A stretch of DNA of 64,000 nt, taken from positions 62,001 through 126,000 of the forward strand of contig CP150589.1 in assembly GCA_049487715.1 (NCBI GenBank), given 5' to 3'. The stretch is from Pycnococcus provasolii. Its lineage: Eukaryota; Chlorophyta; Pseudoscourfieldiophyceae; Pseudoscourfieldiales. Positions 1-10,114 of this stretch are shown here, piece after piece; position 1 is the first letter of the stretch, and each line of letters opens with the position of its first letter. Position numbers and translations under genes: made by a program. Under the pieces are notes generated by a model. It searched no databases. It was not told the origin of the DNA and was given only the letters and a program-made list of their open reading frames with translations.

Positions 1-1031
1 ATTTTGTCGTAGATGTTAGGTGGAGTTTTTCTTCAAGAAGTTTGATGCCCTTTTTTTTATGGGTCCTCTCCATCTCCGCCGCGACAAAGGTGCCGTTCCG
101 TTCCGCCGCTCCGTGCCAACCTCGACTCTCAAAGGGCTGTGTGGTCTGGGACTCTGGGTGGGAATTGTTGTCTGCTCTTTCCACCTGCATTCTTCCAAAA
201 CCATCTTACAAATCACGTAACTTAACTACCACGAAGGTTTGGAATTCATCTCATTCTGTCCTAGTCATACAACCAGTGTCCAGAAATCGTTTCCGGGAAT
301 GCACAACTTGAGCACTTTTGTGACACGATCCAATTTCCGTTTCGTAACTTGTCTCTGGTACACGAGAGCTCTACCCTAAGGTAGGTATCATATATGTTCT
401 CTGAAGAATAGGAGATATCGTCGTATGTGTTTGCGCGCTGTTGGTAAGGTTAAGTTTACTAATACTTAAGCTTACACTGCATTTAAGCAGAAATTGTGCA
501 GGTCTTCTTCGTCGTCGTCGTCAACTCGACGTGGTGGTGCTGCTCTGCCTACGACGACGACCTTCGGCGATCGCAGCCTGCACCTCGGGTTTCACATCAG
601 ATGCCTCGCGGAGACGCGGAGCTTGTTGCGCACGCGCGTAAACGTCTTCAGCAGCTTCAATCCCCGGATTTCTGTAACCATCCAGGTTTACCCAATCAAT
701 TCTCAATCAATCCAGTTCACAGATTTCAATACGGCTCTATTTCTATTTTATGCCGGACACAAGTGAGTCACGCGAGCACTCCTTTGACACGCTGGAGGCT
801 GCGTCATTTGTATAAGGGCTGACTACGTTCGTTCATTCATATAGGTGTTTCTTGTTGTGGCGTGTAACAAGCACATCCTATCGTAGGTGTTCTTTCTTGG
901 GTGGGTTGACACGTCGACGTTACATTCTATTCAAATCTTCTTTCCATCCTCGAGCCTCTCGCGCGTGTTGATATATGAGTCGTCACAAACATCGCGGTGA
1001 GGGAGTTTTGCTCGCTAATGCCCTTGTTTGT
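1..1031. other. intergenic region, no confident gene
   Basis: Apart from the possible exon at 521-671, nothing convincing is seen. The stretch lies downstream of the rhodanese-like gene and holds only short unrelated ORFs. Confidence 0.5.
521..671 (-). other. possible 3' terminal exon of an unidentified minus-strand gene
   Basis: On the minus strand an open stretch follows a good acceptor (TTACAG ending at 672) and runs about 50 codons to a TGA at 521-523. It encodes a charged, helix-prone tail with mixed Glu, Arg and Ala and a final Ser/Thr run. It does not shadow any recognised gene, and its amino-acid use looks protein-like. No upstream exon or start codon could be identified between 672 and about 960, so this may equally be a chance ORF. 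No family was recognised. Confidence 0.18.
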
Positions 1032-2160
1032 TTACCAGCTGTAGTAAGAGTCAGATCCCTGGCTCGGCGCCGCCGCCGGTGCCGCCGCGGGCTCCGCGCC
1101 GTAGCCTCCCGCCGCGGGCTCCGCGCCGTATCCACCAGCCGCGGGCGCCGCGCCGTAGCCTCCCGCCGCTGGTGCCGCACCACCCGAGGACGGGGCGTCC
1201 CAGTTGTAGCCCGTCTCCGCGGCCCAGTCCTTCCACTCGGTTGCGTCCGCGCCAAGTCCGCCCTGGCTGAAGAGGCCACCCTCCACCTGCCAACCTGCGC
1301 CTGGACGCGTTCCGAAGATGCCCGTGGTTCCGTCGGAGTTCGCCACCTCGGTGTATCCATCCTTGCGGCGGCGTCCGAGCTTGTTGTCGAACGTGTTGAG
1401 CCACGTGTTTGCGCCACCCTGGAGGCCGACGATCCCCGTGTATCCCTCGTTGTCAAGCAGCTCGAGCACCTGGATCGCGCGGTCTCGGCTGTCGGAGCAC
1501 GCGATGAGGATTCCCTGCGACTTGTCGGGCAGCTTCTTGTGGACCTCGTTGATGAAGTCGGGGTTGACGGTCTGAATCATGACGGTTCCCTGCGCATCGC
1601 TGTCCCACCTCTTTTTCGCCTCGACGAGCGGTATGTGGATGGCTCCTGGAATCTTTCCGTCGTCGAGTTCCGGCGTCGAGCGCACGTCGAGGAACTGGTA
1701 CCCACCCTCGACGGAGTAGAGGCATCGTGCCTGCTGCACGTCGGCGATGCCGTCCTGCGAAACGAAAAAAAAAAAAAAAATTGATAATTGTGAGTATTTT
1801 TCTTTTTTCTCTATCCATCCAAAATGAAGTAAATATACGTACCTGCGGAAACTTCGTCATGGTCGCTTGAAAGTACTCTTCCGGCGGTACGGCGAATATG
1901 TCGGGAAAGTCGTAGTCCACCGCACCTGTCGGCGGTCTGTTTGAGTTACGAATTCCAAACGACTTGGCCCCTTTCTCCGTCGACGTTCCTCCGACGTACG
2001 CATCCTCGTTGAACGGGTTGAACGATCCCATGCCGTAGCAGTGAGCAGGAGGACACAGGAGGGCAGGTCGCCTAAGACCATGCGACGATGACGACGAGCG
2101 CAAAGGGAGACGCTGAGCACCACGAGAGCGCGCAGACAAGGTGGTACGCGAGGCCATCAT
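1032..2160 (-). CDS. plastid-targeted rhodanese-like domain protein, two exons
   Basis: Two exons (2160-1843 and 1754-1032) joined across an 88-bp phase-0 intron with a GTACGT donor and CAG acceptor give 346 residues. The first ~45 residues are rich in Ser, Arg and Ala and look like a plastid transit peptide; tandem ATGs at 2160 and 2157 make the exact start uncertain. A rhodanese fold is indicated by FLDVRSTPEL (residues ~127-136), GAIHIPL, and an active-site-like loop beginning at Cys192 (ACSDSRDRA). Rhodaneses carry persulfide sulfur or act as redox or binding modules. After the domain come a Trp/Gly-rich segment and four GGYGAxPAA repeats ending in a Tyr/Ser tail, resembling the low-complexity tails of some thylakoid proteins. 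The substrate is unknown. Confidence 0.8.
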
Positions 2161-3478
2161 CGTACAAGACAACAAAGCGAGGTGGTCCGATGCGAATAAC
2201 AAAGTGGGGTCGGGGCTTCGAAGGGAGGGGAGATAAGATATGGTGGTTCCGTCGGGCCCCACCTCCACCTGGGCCAAAACGAGGGTACCCGTAATAAAAG
2301 GAAGAAAACTCGCGGCTGGGAAGAAATTGTTTGGGCAGATGGATTTGCCTGTTAACAAGCCTGAAGCCTCCCCCTCGGACTCGCCCTCCTTTTGTTGCCA
2401 CATCATAGACTTGGGGGAAGAATAAACAGGGCGCAGGTGGCAGGGACAGAAGTGTGATGGGCAGAAGAGAATTGGGCGACAAGGTTCAGGCGGATGACAG
2501 GGGAAGGAATGAGAACAACTACGATAGGGTTTACGATAGTGCGTTGAACAACTTCGGTAAGTACGATAGGGCTTACGATAGGGTTTACCCCGTGTTCAGA
2601 GTCGCGGTCAAGTGCCGATTTCGGGGGAAAAATGGGGGAAAATCACTTGACCAGCGTTCACAGGGACCGGTCAAGTGGGGAAAAAGACTTGACCTTTTGG
2701 TCAAAAACACGTCAATACATTCCAACACGCATGCAGCCACGAGGACAACCGGCAATCGCACGACGATCAGTGCGGTTTACCGACGGGATGCCGCTCGACA
2801 CTGCGCCTGACGCCAATGATGAAGAACAGCAATCTGCCGAACTCCAACAACAAGTCGACGATCTTCAATTGCAAATCTACAAAACGCAGATGAGTGAATT
2901 CCATGGAATCTGTTTTGCGTGCAACAAACCGGGGCACCGGCAATACGAAAAAGAGGAGTCGTCCCCGACAACTCAAACTTGGCGATCTTTGGATGCGACG
3001 CTAGCATGGGTCACATGGGGTTTTTTATAAGGGCGGGGATGGTTGTGCGCGTGCCTCTACATAATAGAGTCTTTCCTACAGTTTGACAGTATTTGCGTAT
3101 GTACGACAATATGGGATTCGTTTGGGAAATGTTTTGGTACTGGATGTGTGCACACGGTGTTTTTTTGTTATTTTTTATAATCATTTTTTCCCGGCCTGTT
3201 TGTTTGTTTTTTCGCGTCTTGCATGCAAATGTTTCTCATTTGTTTCGTTCTCACAAGTTCTCATCAACAACAATTGCAATTTGTTTATCTGCAAGACTGC
3301 AACCAGTTTGTTGGCGCATGCATCGTTCCGACTGGTACTGGTCATGCAAGTCACAAACATGGGGACCCACACCTGGTCGAAATCAAATAACCTTACGTAC
3401 TCGTACCCTAGGGGGTTTGACTTTAACCATTATTTCCAACAACGTGTTTCTGCTCCCAACAAAACTCGAATCTTGGCC
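2161..3478. other. intergenic region with degenerate gag-like zinc knuckle
   Basis: This is the spacer between two divergent genes. Short direct repeats of TACGATAGGGTTTACGATAG type lie at ~2520-2590. On the plus strand about 2710-3028 is open and encodes a Gln/Glu-rich stretch followed by CFACNKPGHRQYE, a CCHC-like knuckle (C-x2-C-x4-H) lacking its last Cys. This suggests a decayed retrotransposon gag. No pol is seen beside it. Confidence 0.4.
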
Positions 3479-5650
3479 ATGGCATGGCCGACCGACTCAA
3501 CGCACCACCACCATCAGTCTCCTCAGCTTACTTGGGCGCACTTGACTTCGCAGCAGCAGCCTCCTCCTCCTTCTTCTTCGTCCATGTACGCACCACATGG
3601 GTCTGTGCCTACGCCGTTCCACACCCCCGTCCTTGGCCAGGAGTCATCATCATCCGTTGGTAACGCAGCAGGTTTCAAGATGCACGTTAGTAGGCCTTCT
3701 CCTTCGGCCGCGTTGCAACCGCCTGGTTCTGCTTCGGGGGGAGAAACGTCTTTGTTTCGTGGGCCCTCAAGACCACCTCCCATCGAACCGACGACGCACC
3801 TACAGAACGCAAGATATGCACCACAGCAGCAGCAGCAGCAGCGTCAAGGAGGAGGACCTTACAGGCGCCAGAACGACATCTTCTCTGCACCACCCAACAT
3901 CCAGCAGCAGCACCAGATGCCGCCTCTGACGCCCGCGTGGAGTCCACCACCGCCACCGCCACCTCTATCGCGACTTCAGCCGGCGTCTGCGACAAAACAT
4001 GTCAAACCCGCACCCTCGCCTTATGCGACGTACGAAGACGTCGTCTTTTCTCCTCGAAGTCAAATCGATTGGCGTGGTGCACTCGCGGCCGAGGCGGACG
4101 TGCGCGTCGCACGTGCCACAGCGCGTAGCGTGCTGCTCCCGCAGAGAAGTCTCGCGCTGCGTAAAGCCAAAACCTTCAAAATAAAGGATGATCAGCACGC
4201 CGGATATCTGCTTCACGGCGAGTCGCCAAACGCATGGGGCGCATTCCAGAAGTGGACAAGGCGGTGGTTCTATGTCACCAACGACTGCCTGTGCTGGCGC
4301 AAGACGCAGGAGTCGTTCGAAATGCTTGGCGCGGTTCCCCTGTGCTTCGTTCGAGACCTGCACCGATGCGACAACGTCAAGGGCGAGAAGAAGTACGAAG
4401 ACTGCAACATCGCTGTCGACACCGACTGGATGACGGTAGCGCTCGTCGCGGACGATCCGGCGAGCACCAAGATGTGGTACCGGCTCCTTGCCGATGCGTG
4501 GGAAACAGCCACGGCACCCAAGCCGTGGTACGACAACGCCGTGGGTGGACCCGACGACGGAGAGAACGGCGACGAACTTCCACTCGATGCGCAGCAGGCG
4601 ACGGCGTACGAACAGCAGATTGAGACAATCACCGCCGAGTGCGACGTGTTATCCGCCAACCTCGCGCACACCACGCAGCAGCTGACGCACACGAGGTTCT
4701 CCGCATCGAAGTGGAGGCGCGTGTCATGGCGCATGTCCGCTCGCGTTCATCTCATGCTGCTCGCTCACGGAAATCTGCAGCGATCGGCGCGTGACCTCGC
4801 GCGCCGCGTCGCAGGAGCGACGGACGAGGCGCAAGAGCTGCGCGACGAGCTCACCACATCGAGGCAGATGCTTGCTGACCGCAAGGCGGCCAACACCGCG
4901 GCGAGTGCGCTGAACGACACGGCGGGGCGCCTTGCCGAGGCGCTGTCGTCCGTCAACAGCGGGCGCACGATCGAGGGCGAGCTGATACGAAAGCTCGCCG
5001 AGACGGATGCCGGGAGCGTGCGCTACGCGGAGGTGCTCGACTTTGGCCCGCGCGAGTCTCCAATCAACATTCACAAGCTGACGCGAGAGGGCGAACGTGC
5101 GTCCGAGCTTCATCGGAGAGGGCGCAAGCTCGTCACGACGCTCAACTCGGACGTGAAGGATGACATTGCGCGCCGCGAGCGTGGGTCAGCGAACAAGCAG
5201 ATGAAAGAGAAGCTGATCGAAGTGCACAAGGAATACGCGAAAACGGTTGCCACACTTCGCAACTCGAATGTGCACCTCTCGCAGGAGGTGGGCACGCTAC
5301 GCAAGCGCGTTACGGCTGCCGCGGCGAGTCCCGCCGCCGCGCCGCCGCCTGACGCTTACGTGGAGATTCGCGTGTACGTTTCGGAGCACGCGCCGGAGTG
5401 TGCCGTCGGCGCCATCCGTGTTCCCGCCGGCGGCGTGCTTGGAGACGTCAAGCATGCCATCAATCACGAGCTGCTCACTGAGTACGCCAACGAGAGCCCG
5501 TTCGCGTACGCGATTTCCTTGAATGGCAGTGATCCGATGGGCCCACGCGCGGACACAACTCCGCTCGTTGGTATGTTGGTGGGCGTGGGCAGCGAGGGTC
5601 ACCGCGCGGTGGTCATCCCGCGAGGCCAGGAGGTGGTGTACAAGCTGTAA
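3479..5650 (+). CDS. PH-domain coiled-coil protein
   Basis: A 723-residue single-exon ORF. The frame is open further upstream, but the first plausible start is ATG at 3479, because upstream residues look like translated UTR. Residues 1-200 are Pro/Gln/Ser-rich and disordered with poly-Gln and poly-Pro. A PH domain covers ~235-340, from AGYLLHGES through KWTRRWFYV to the C-terminal helix at MWYRLLADAWETA. A long coiled coil follows (~370-620) and then a compact Val/Ile-rich domain (~625-723) that could be a beta-grasp fold, which is inferred only. PH domains bind phosphoinositides or proteins, so a membrane-adaptor or cytoskeletal role is plausible. The 3' end is 184 bp from the convergent AsnRS gene. 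Confidence 0.75.
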   Translation: MAWPTDSTHHHHQSPQLTWAHLTSQQQPPPPSSSSMYAPHGSVPTPFHTPVLGQESSSSVGNAAGFKMHVSRPSPSAALQPPGSASGGETSLFRGPSRPPPIEPTTHLQNARYAPQQQQQQRQGGGPYRRQNDIFSAPPNIQQQHQMPPLTPAWSPPPPPPPLSRLQPASATKHVKPAPSPYATYEDVVFSPRSQIDWRGALAAEADVRVARATARSVLLPQRSLALRKAKTFKIKDDQHAGYLLHGESPNAWGAFQKWTRRWFYVTNDCLCWRKTQESFEMLGAVPLCFVRDLHRCDNVKGEKKYEDCNIAVDTDWMTVALVADDPASTKMWYRLLADAWETATAPKPWYDNAVGGPDDGENGDELPLDAQQATAYEQQIETITAECDVLSANLAHTTQQLTHTRFSASKWRRVSWRMSARVHLMLLAHGNLQRSARDLARRVAGATDEAQELRDELTTSRQMLADRKAANTAASALNDTAGRLAEALSSVNSGRTIEGELIRKLAETDAGSVRYAEVLDFGPRESPINIHKLTREGERASELHRRGRKLVTTLNSDVKDDIARRERGSANKQMKEKLIEVHKEYAKTVATLRNSNVHLSQEVGTLRKRVTAAAASPAAAPPPDAYVEIRVYVSEHAPECAVGAIRVPAGGVLGDVKHAINHELLTEYANESPFAYAISLNGSDPMGPRADTTPLVGMLVGVGSEGHRAVVIPRGQEVVYKL

Positions 5651-5834
5651 AGAAAACATCAATTTTTTTTTAACCAAACTAAAACAAGATGAGACCACCA
5701 CCGACGACGACGTTGGTTGTTGTCAGGACTCCCGCCTTGCGACAGGAATGAATCACCACTGGGGAATTTTACGTGAAAACAAAAATAGCAAAAAAAAAAT
5801 TACTTTCAGACAGACCTTCGTCAGCTTTCTCAAA

Positions 5835-7622
5835 CTAGAAGTCAGCATGTCCTGGGTATCGTGGGAATGGAATCACGTCGCGAATGTTCTCCATGCCTGT
5901 GCAGTACTGCACAAGCCTCTCGAAGCCAAGCCCAAATCCCGCGTGAGGTACGGAGCCGTACTTCCGCAAATCAACGTACCACCACAGATCCTCCGGCTCG
6001 AGGTTCATCTCGCGCATGCGCCTCTCGAGCACATCCAACCTCTCCTCGCGCTGGCTGCCTCCGATGAGCTCACCGACGCCCGGAACGAGCAGGTCCACCG
6101 CCGCGACAGTCTTGCCGTCGTCGTTCAGGCGCATGTAGAACGCCTTGATATCCTTGGGGTAATCTGTCACCGCCACGGGTCCATTGAACACCTTCTCGCA
6201 CAGGTACCTTTCGTGCTCGCTCTGCAAATCAACGCCCCATTCGACGGGGAACTCGAATTTCGCGCCACTCTCGAGGAGAAGGTTCACCGCCTCGGTGTAC
6301 GTAATCGCCTTAAATCCCTGCGTCGCGACACTTTGCAAGCGCTCGACGAGCGTCGTTCCCTCGTTCTCGTCGTTTCGCTGGAACACGTTTTTGTCGAGAA
6401 ATGCCACGTCCTCTGCACAGTTGTCAAGCACGTGCTGGCAGCAGTGCCTGAGGTAGCTCGCAGCACAGCTTAAATCCGTCTGCAGGTCGGCGTACGCGAG
6501 CTCCGGCTCCACCATCCAGAATTCCGCAAGGTGACGGCTCGTGTTGCTATTTTCCGCGCGGAACGTTGGTCCGAACGTGTACACCTTCCCGAGCGCGCAC
6601 GCGAACGCCTCAGCATTCAGCTGGCCGCTCACGGTGAGGCTCGTGCGCCTTGCAAAGAAGTCATTTTCCACATCGTTGGGATCCGCGGGTCCTGCGGAGG
6701 CTGCCGCGAGCTTCTCCTTCAGCTCAAGCAGCTTGGCCACCTGCGCCTGCACGTCGTCGGACTTTGCGTCCTTGGCTGCACGCACGGCGCTTCCCTGCTC
6801 CGAGATGGCAGCCTCGAGTTCCTCTGCGGACTCCTGTTCGGCACCTTCGCCCAAAAGCGTCGTGACAACGAACTGCTCTCCAGCTCCTTCGCAGTCGCTG
6901 GCGGTGATGATGGGCGTGTGCACGTGCCAGAACCCGTGTCCTCGAAAGAACGTGTGCGTGGCATAGCTGAGTTCCGACCGTATGCGTGCGACGGCGCCGA
7001 TGACGTTCGTGCGCGGCCTCAAGTGCGCCTGCGTTCGCAAATATTCGAGCGTGTGCCTTTTTTTGGACAGCGGGTACGTCGCCGGGTCGACGACGACACC
7101 GACGAGTTCGAGCGACGTCGCTGCGAGTTCCACCGCCTGTCCCTTTGCCGGCGACTCCTGCAGTGTTCCCGTAACACGCACCGCCGCTCCTGTTGCGATA
7201 TCGTTATTTTCCAGGAGCGTGTAGTTATCTGTGGTTGTTGACGAGCACAGGATTTGCAGTCCCGAGAGGCACGATCCGTCGTTGAGTTCCACGAACGACA
7301 TGGCTTTCTGCGCACGTACAGTGCGCACCCATCCCTGCAACGTGAACGTCTTTTGAACGTTTTCTGACGCGTCCGCTTTCACCGAAGCGATGGTCAAAGG
7401 CGGCGCGTACGCCGGAACTGGATTTGTTGGAGGAGTTGCGGATGATGTTGTCACACTCGGAGCCGCAGACGTGGACGATGATGACGTTGCCACAAGATTT
7501 CTCCTACTATTACTAGGAGAACACCTATTAGGACTTGTATGATGATGCAGCGCACACCTGCGAGACATGGACAAAGGCATGGAGACCACCTTGTGTCTCA
7601 TGGACGACGCCACGGACGACAT
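5835..7622 (-). CDS. asparaginyl-tRNA synthetase, organelle-targeted
   Basis: 595 residues starting at ATG 7622. A Ser/Arg/Thr-rich extension of ~75 residues precedes the enzyme and looks like an organellar presequence, so plastid and/or mitochondrial import is inferred. Next comes the OB-fold anticodon-binding domain (LQGWVRTVRAQKAMSFVELN), then the class II catalytic core: motif 2 near YTFGPTFRAENSNTSRHLAE and motif 3 at GFGLGFERLVQYCTG, ending RDVIPFPRYPG. The order and motifs fit bacterial-type AsnRS, which charges tRNA-Asn with Asn using ATP. A Lys/Glu-rich insertion follows the first catalytic segment (~residues 250-300). The gene is divergent from the PPAT gene with 211 bp between starts and telomere-like repeats in the gap. 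Confidence 0.92.
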   Translation of the reverse strand: MSSVASSMRHKVVSMPLSMSRRCALHHHTSPNRCSPSNSRRNLVATSSSSTSAAPSVTTSSATPPTNPVPAYAPPLTIASVKADASENVQKTFTLQGWVRTVRAQKAMSFVELNDGSCLSGLQILCSSTTTDNYTLLENNDIATGAAVRVTGTLQESPAKGQAVELAATSLELVGVVVDPATYPLSKKRHTLEYLRTQAHLRPRTNVIGAVARIRSELSYATHTFFRGHGFWHVHTPIITASDCEGAGEQFVVTTLLGEGAEQESAEELEAAISEQGSAVRAAKDAKSDDVQAQVAKLLELKEKLAAASAGPADPNDVENDFFARRTSLTVSGQLNAEAFACALGKVYTFGPTFRAENSNTSRHLAEFWMVEPELAYADLQTDLSCAASYLRHCCQHVLDNCAEDVAFLDKNVFQRNDENEGTTLVERLQSVATQGFKAITYTEAVNLLLESGAKFEFPVEWGVDLQSEHERYLCEKVFNGPVAVTDYPKDIKAFYMRLNDDGKTVAAVDLLVPGVGELIGGSQREERLDVLERRMREMNLEPEDLWWYVDLRKYGSVPHAGFGLGFERLVQYCTGMENIRDVIPFPRYPGHADF

Positions 7623-7713
7623 CTGTATCGGGAACAATAAAATGATAGCAAAAAGCCGTTCTAAGAACGTTTTGTGTTTGTGGTCAGGGACGGTTTGCCC
7701 TGCGACTCCATCA

Positions 7714-7745
7714 TAACCCTAACCCTGCTTGCCCAAAACCCTAAC
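7714..7745. repeat. interstitial telomere-like motifs between divergent genes
   Basis: Two CCCTAA units at 7714-7726 and a plant telo-box-like AAAACCCTAACG at 7734-7745 sit in the 211-bp shared promoter of the AsnRS and PPAT genes. Confidence 0.7.
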
Positions 7746-7833
7746 GCTGTTCGCTGCTGCTTCTTGGTTCTTGTGAGTTTGGAATTTCCCATTTGTTTGT
7801 GACACCACACAATACCATACCACATACGATACG

Positions 7834-8838
7834 ATGCTCGTGTCATGTCTGCGCTCCTCACCAGGTCAAATGTCGTCGTCATCAGCAGCAGCAGCGGCAG
7901 CAGCAGCAGCGGCAGCAGGCGGTCTTCATCCGCACCACATGCGTCGTGTCGCGCGTCTGAGTAAAATGGCCTTGGAACACTCTCTCTCTCTCGGAGTCTT
8001 CATACCTTTAGCTTTAGAGCAGGCGTCGTCCACACAAGAAGGCGCTGCTTCTGGTGATGTCCCTGGGAACATCAACGCGTCCACAATCAACCTCTTAGGG
8101 TCGTTCTTCGCGGCGGCGACCGCGGGAGGAGGTGCGCGGATTGACGCCGTTCCTCTCCTCGCGTGCGCGGGATGGACCATCGAAGAAGCGGCGAAACTCG
8201 CTGATGCCGTGTGCACGGACGACGCCGACGAAATCAACGGCATACGAAGACACTTGGGACTGCCGGAGGCGGAAACGATCACCCTCGGCGAAGGGACGGA
8301 GGACGAGACGAACAACAACGCGTACGTCTCCGCGTACTACAACGAAAACGTGTCATTCGCGCACGAAGTGCTCGCGGTGGGTGGCACGTTCGACCGTCTG
8401 CACGCCGGACATCGCCTGCTCCTGAGCGCCGCGGCGGTCACGTGCACGTCAAAGGTGCTCATGGGAATCGCCACGGATGAGCTGCTTGCGAATAAAACCA
8501 ACGGCGACTTGATTGCGCGTTACGACGAACGCGTGAACGACGCTCGCTCGTATCTGCAGAGCGTGAACCCGAAGCTGGAAGTGGTGGTTGGTCCACTGTC
8601 CGATCCGAAGGAACCGCCGGCGGCTGCAACGGACGCGTCGTGCACGGGCCTGGTGGTGAGCGCGGAGACTCTCGACGGCGGACATGCCGTTCAGAGGATG
8701 AGGCGCGAGATTCTTGGAGATGGTGTGCAGCCTCTTGATTTGATTGTCGTTGGATTGATAACCGCGAGTGGCGAGGATAAAATCAGCTCTACGGCGCTAA
8801 GACGGGAAGATCGAAGGAGAGAGACGACAGGCGCATGA
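7834..8838 (+). CDS. phosphopantetheine adenylyltransferase (CoA biosynthesis)
   Basis: 334 residues. The C-terminal half (~180-330) is a nucleotidyltransferase domain of the eukaryotic PPAT type: VGGTFDRLHAGHRLLL carries the adenylyl-binding HxGH-type motif, and KISSTALR near the end matches the ISST-x-R signature. PPAT joins ATP and 4'-phosphopantetheine to make dephospho-CoA. The N-terminal ~175 residues hold a poly-Ala run and an unrecognised region; plant PPATs are usually only ~180 residues, so this N-terminal extension is notable. No dephospho-CoA kinase domain follows, unlike animal COASY. An alternative start at Met13 (7870) cannot be excluded. The stop lies 130 bp from the convergent psaO stop. 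Confidence 0.88.
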   Translation: MLVSCLRSSPGQMSSSSAAAAAAAAAAAGGLHPHHMRRVARLSKMALEHSLSLGVFIPLALEQASSTQEGAASGDVPGNINASTINLLGSFFAAATAGGGARIDAVPLLACAGWTIEEAAKLADAVCTDDADEINGIRRHLGLPEAETITLGEGTEDETNNNAYVSAYYNENVSFAHEVLAVGGTFDRLHAGHRLLLSAAAVTCTSKVLMGIATDELLANKTNGDLIARYDERVNDARSYLQSVNPKLEVVVGPLSDPKEPPAAATDASCTGLVVSAETLDGGHAVQRMRREILGDGVQPLDLIVVGLITASGEDKISSTALRREDRRRETTGA

Positions 8839-8968
8839 ATGAATTGTTTTGTGTATATGTATATGTTCAAAGAAACGCAAAAAACAGAGATGCTGTTACT
8901 TGTTTTGTACGTTTGTAAGTTTTTTTCTAACCCAAGTCCAAAGTGGGTTTCAAAACAAAAAGCATTTT

Positions 8969-9673
8969 TTACCCTGTTTGGTTTGGTTTGGTTGGTTTGG
9001 TTAGCAACATTCGTGAAGTGTTGTTGTTTGCATGATTCAAGGCAAAACATGGCATGGACGTCGACTTACAGTAGTTCTGCTTCTTGCCCTGGACGCCAAT
9101 GGTTCCGAGCGTGAGCACGGTGAAGAGTCCAAAGTGCCAGACGATGAGCTGAAGCCAGAACGGGTCGTCGATCTTCGGTCCTGTCGGGAACTGGTCCATG
9201 AGGCGGAAGATGCTGTGCATGAACGCGATTCCGAGCGGCTCCCCCTGGTAGTTGACGAGCGGCACGATTGGCGTGCACACGACCGCAGACCACATCGCGA
9301 GTCCGCCGTGGAGAACTATTTGTTCATAGTTAAGGTGGTTGAAAATAAATATGATAGGTGGGGTTTGATGACCGTTGTTAGCTCTCAAATGTTTATTTTG
9401 TTATTTTCCAAGGAAGGATGGACGGTAAACACCACGGTATTGAAACCCATCGAAACAACAAACAAAACCCAAAACATCACATCAATACGTACTCCATGCA
9501 TTTCCAAACTTCTGCTCATATCCCGTATCAAACTTCTCCGCAGAGGCACGAGCCACCATGGAGCGTGACAGACGAGCCGGACGAGCCGCCGAACGAACCG
9601 ACGAGCGAGACGCCACGGAAGCAGGACGAGCCGTTCGCAAAGAGCTAGTTGAAAGACCACGAGCAGCGAGCAT
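8969..9673 (-). CDS. psaO: photosystem I subunit O, three exons
   Basis: Exons 9673-9493, 9315-9070 and 8973-8969 give 143 residues. Intron 1 has a GTACGT donor; intron 2 (96 bp) has GTAAGT, and the last exon supplies only two bases of a Trp codon plus TAA. The first ~47 residues are a Ser/Arg/Ala-rich plastid transit peptide. The mature part has two hydrophobic spans; the second, FWLQLIVWHFGLFTVLTLG, followed by GxxGKKQNY, is the PsaO signature. PsaO is a small thylakoid subunit near PsaA/PsaL involved in docking LHCII to PSI in green lineages. The gene is head-to-head with psaF with 441 bp between the start codons. The splice sites are read by eye and keep the frame perfectly. Confidence 0.85.
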
Positions 9674-10114
9674 GACGACAGGATAAACAAAGAAGATTGA
9701 AATGACACACCAAAAGCAAAAGCAGCGAGGTTAGAAAACACAAAATGTATAAGGTACGTCGAAAGCAGACAGCAGGGTGTCAAGTCTACGGGGATTCGCG
9801 CGGAGAAAAGATTGTATGAGATAAGGCTCTACAACGAGGGCAGCAGGTGGAGGGAGAGGACAAGCCTGGGACAACTAAAAACTAAAAGCATTCCATTGGG
9901 GGAGTTCGGGGTTTGATTTGATGGAACCCTCCCGGGAATCCCATCTCATTAATCATTATCGTTAGGAAATCGCCTCGTTATCTCTTTTCAGTTTTCTTGC
10001 TTTGCTTTTAGGTTTCGCCTCCTCACCCCACCCTGCTATCGGAGGGGAGGAGGGGCCGTCCTCGCCTCCCCCCCTCGCCTGCGCCGCGCGGATCCGACTT
10101 TATTCCCTGCAAGT
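9674..10114. promoter_or_regulatory. shared bidirectional promoter region of psaO and psaF
   Basis: This 441-bp spacer separates the start codons of two PSI subunit genes. It contains a GATAAG I-box-like motif at 9820-9825 and C-rich tracts near 10020-10080. Regulation by light is inferred from gene content only. Confidence 0.5.
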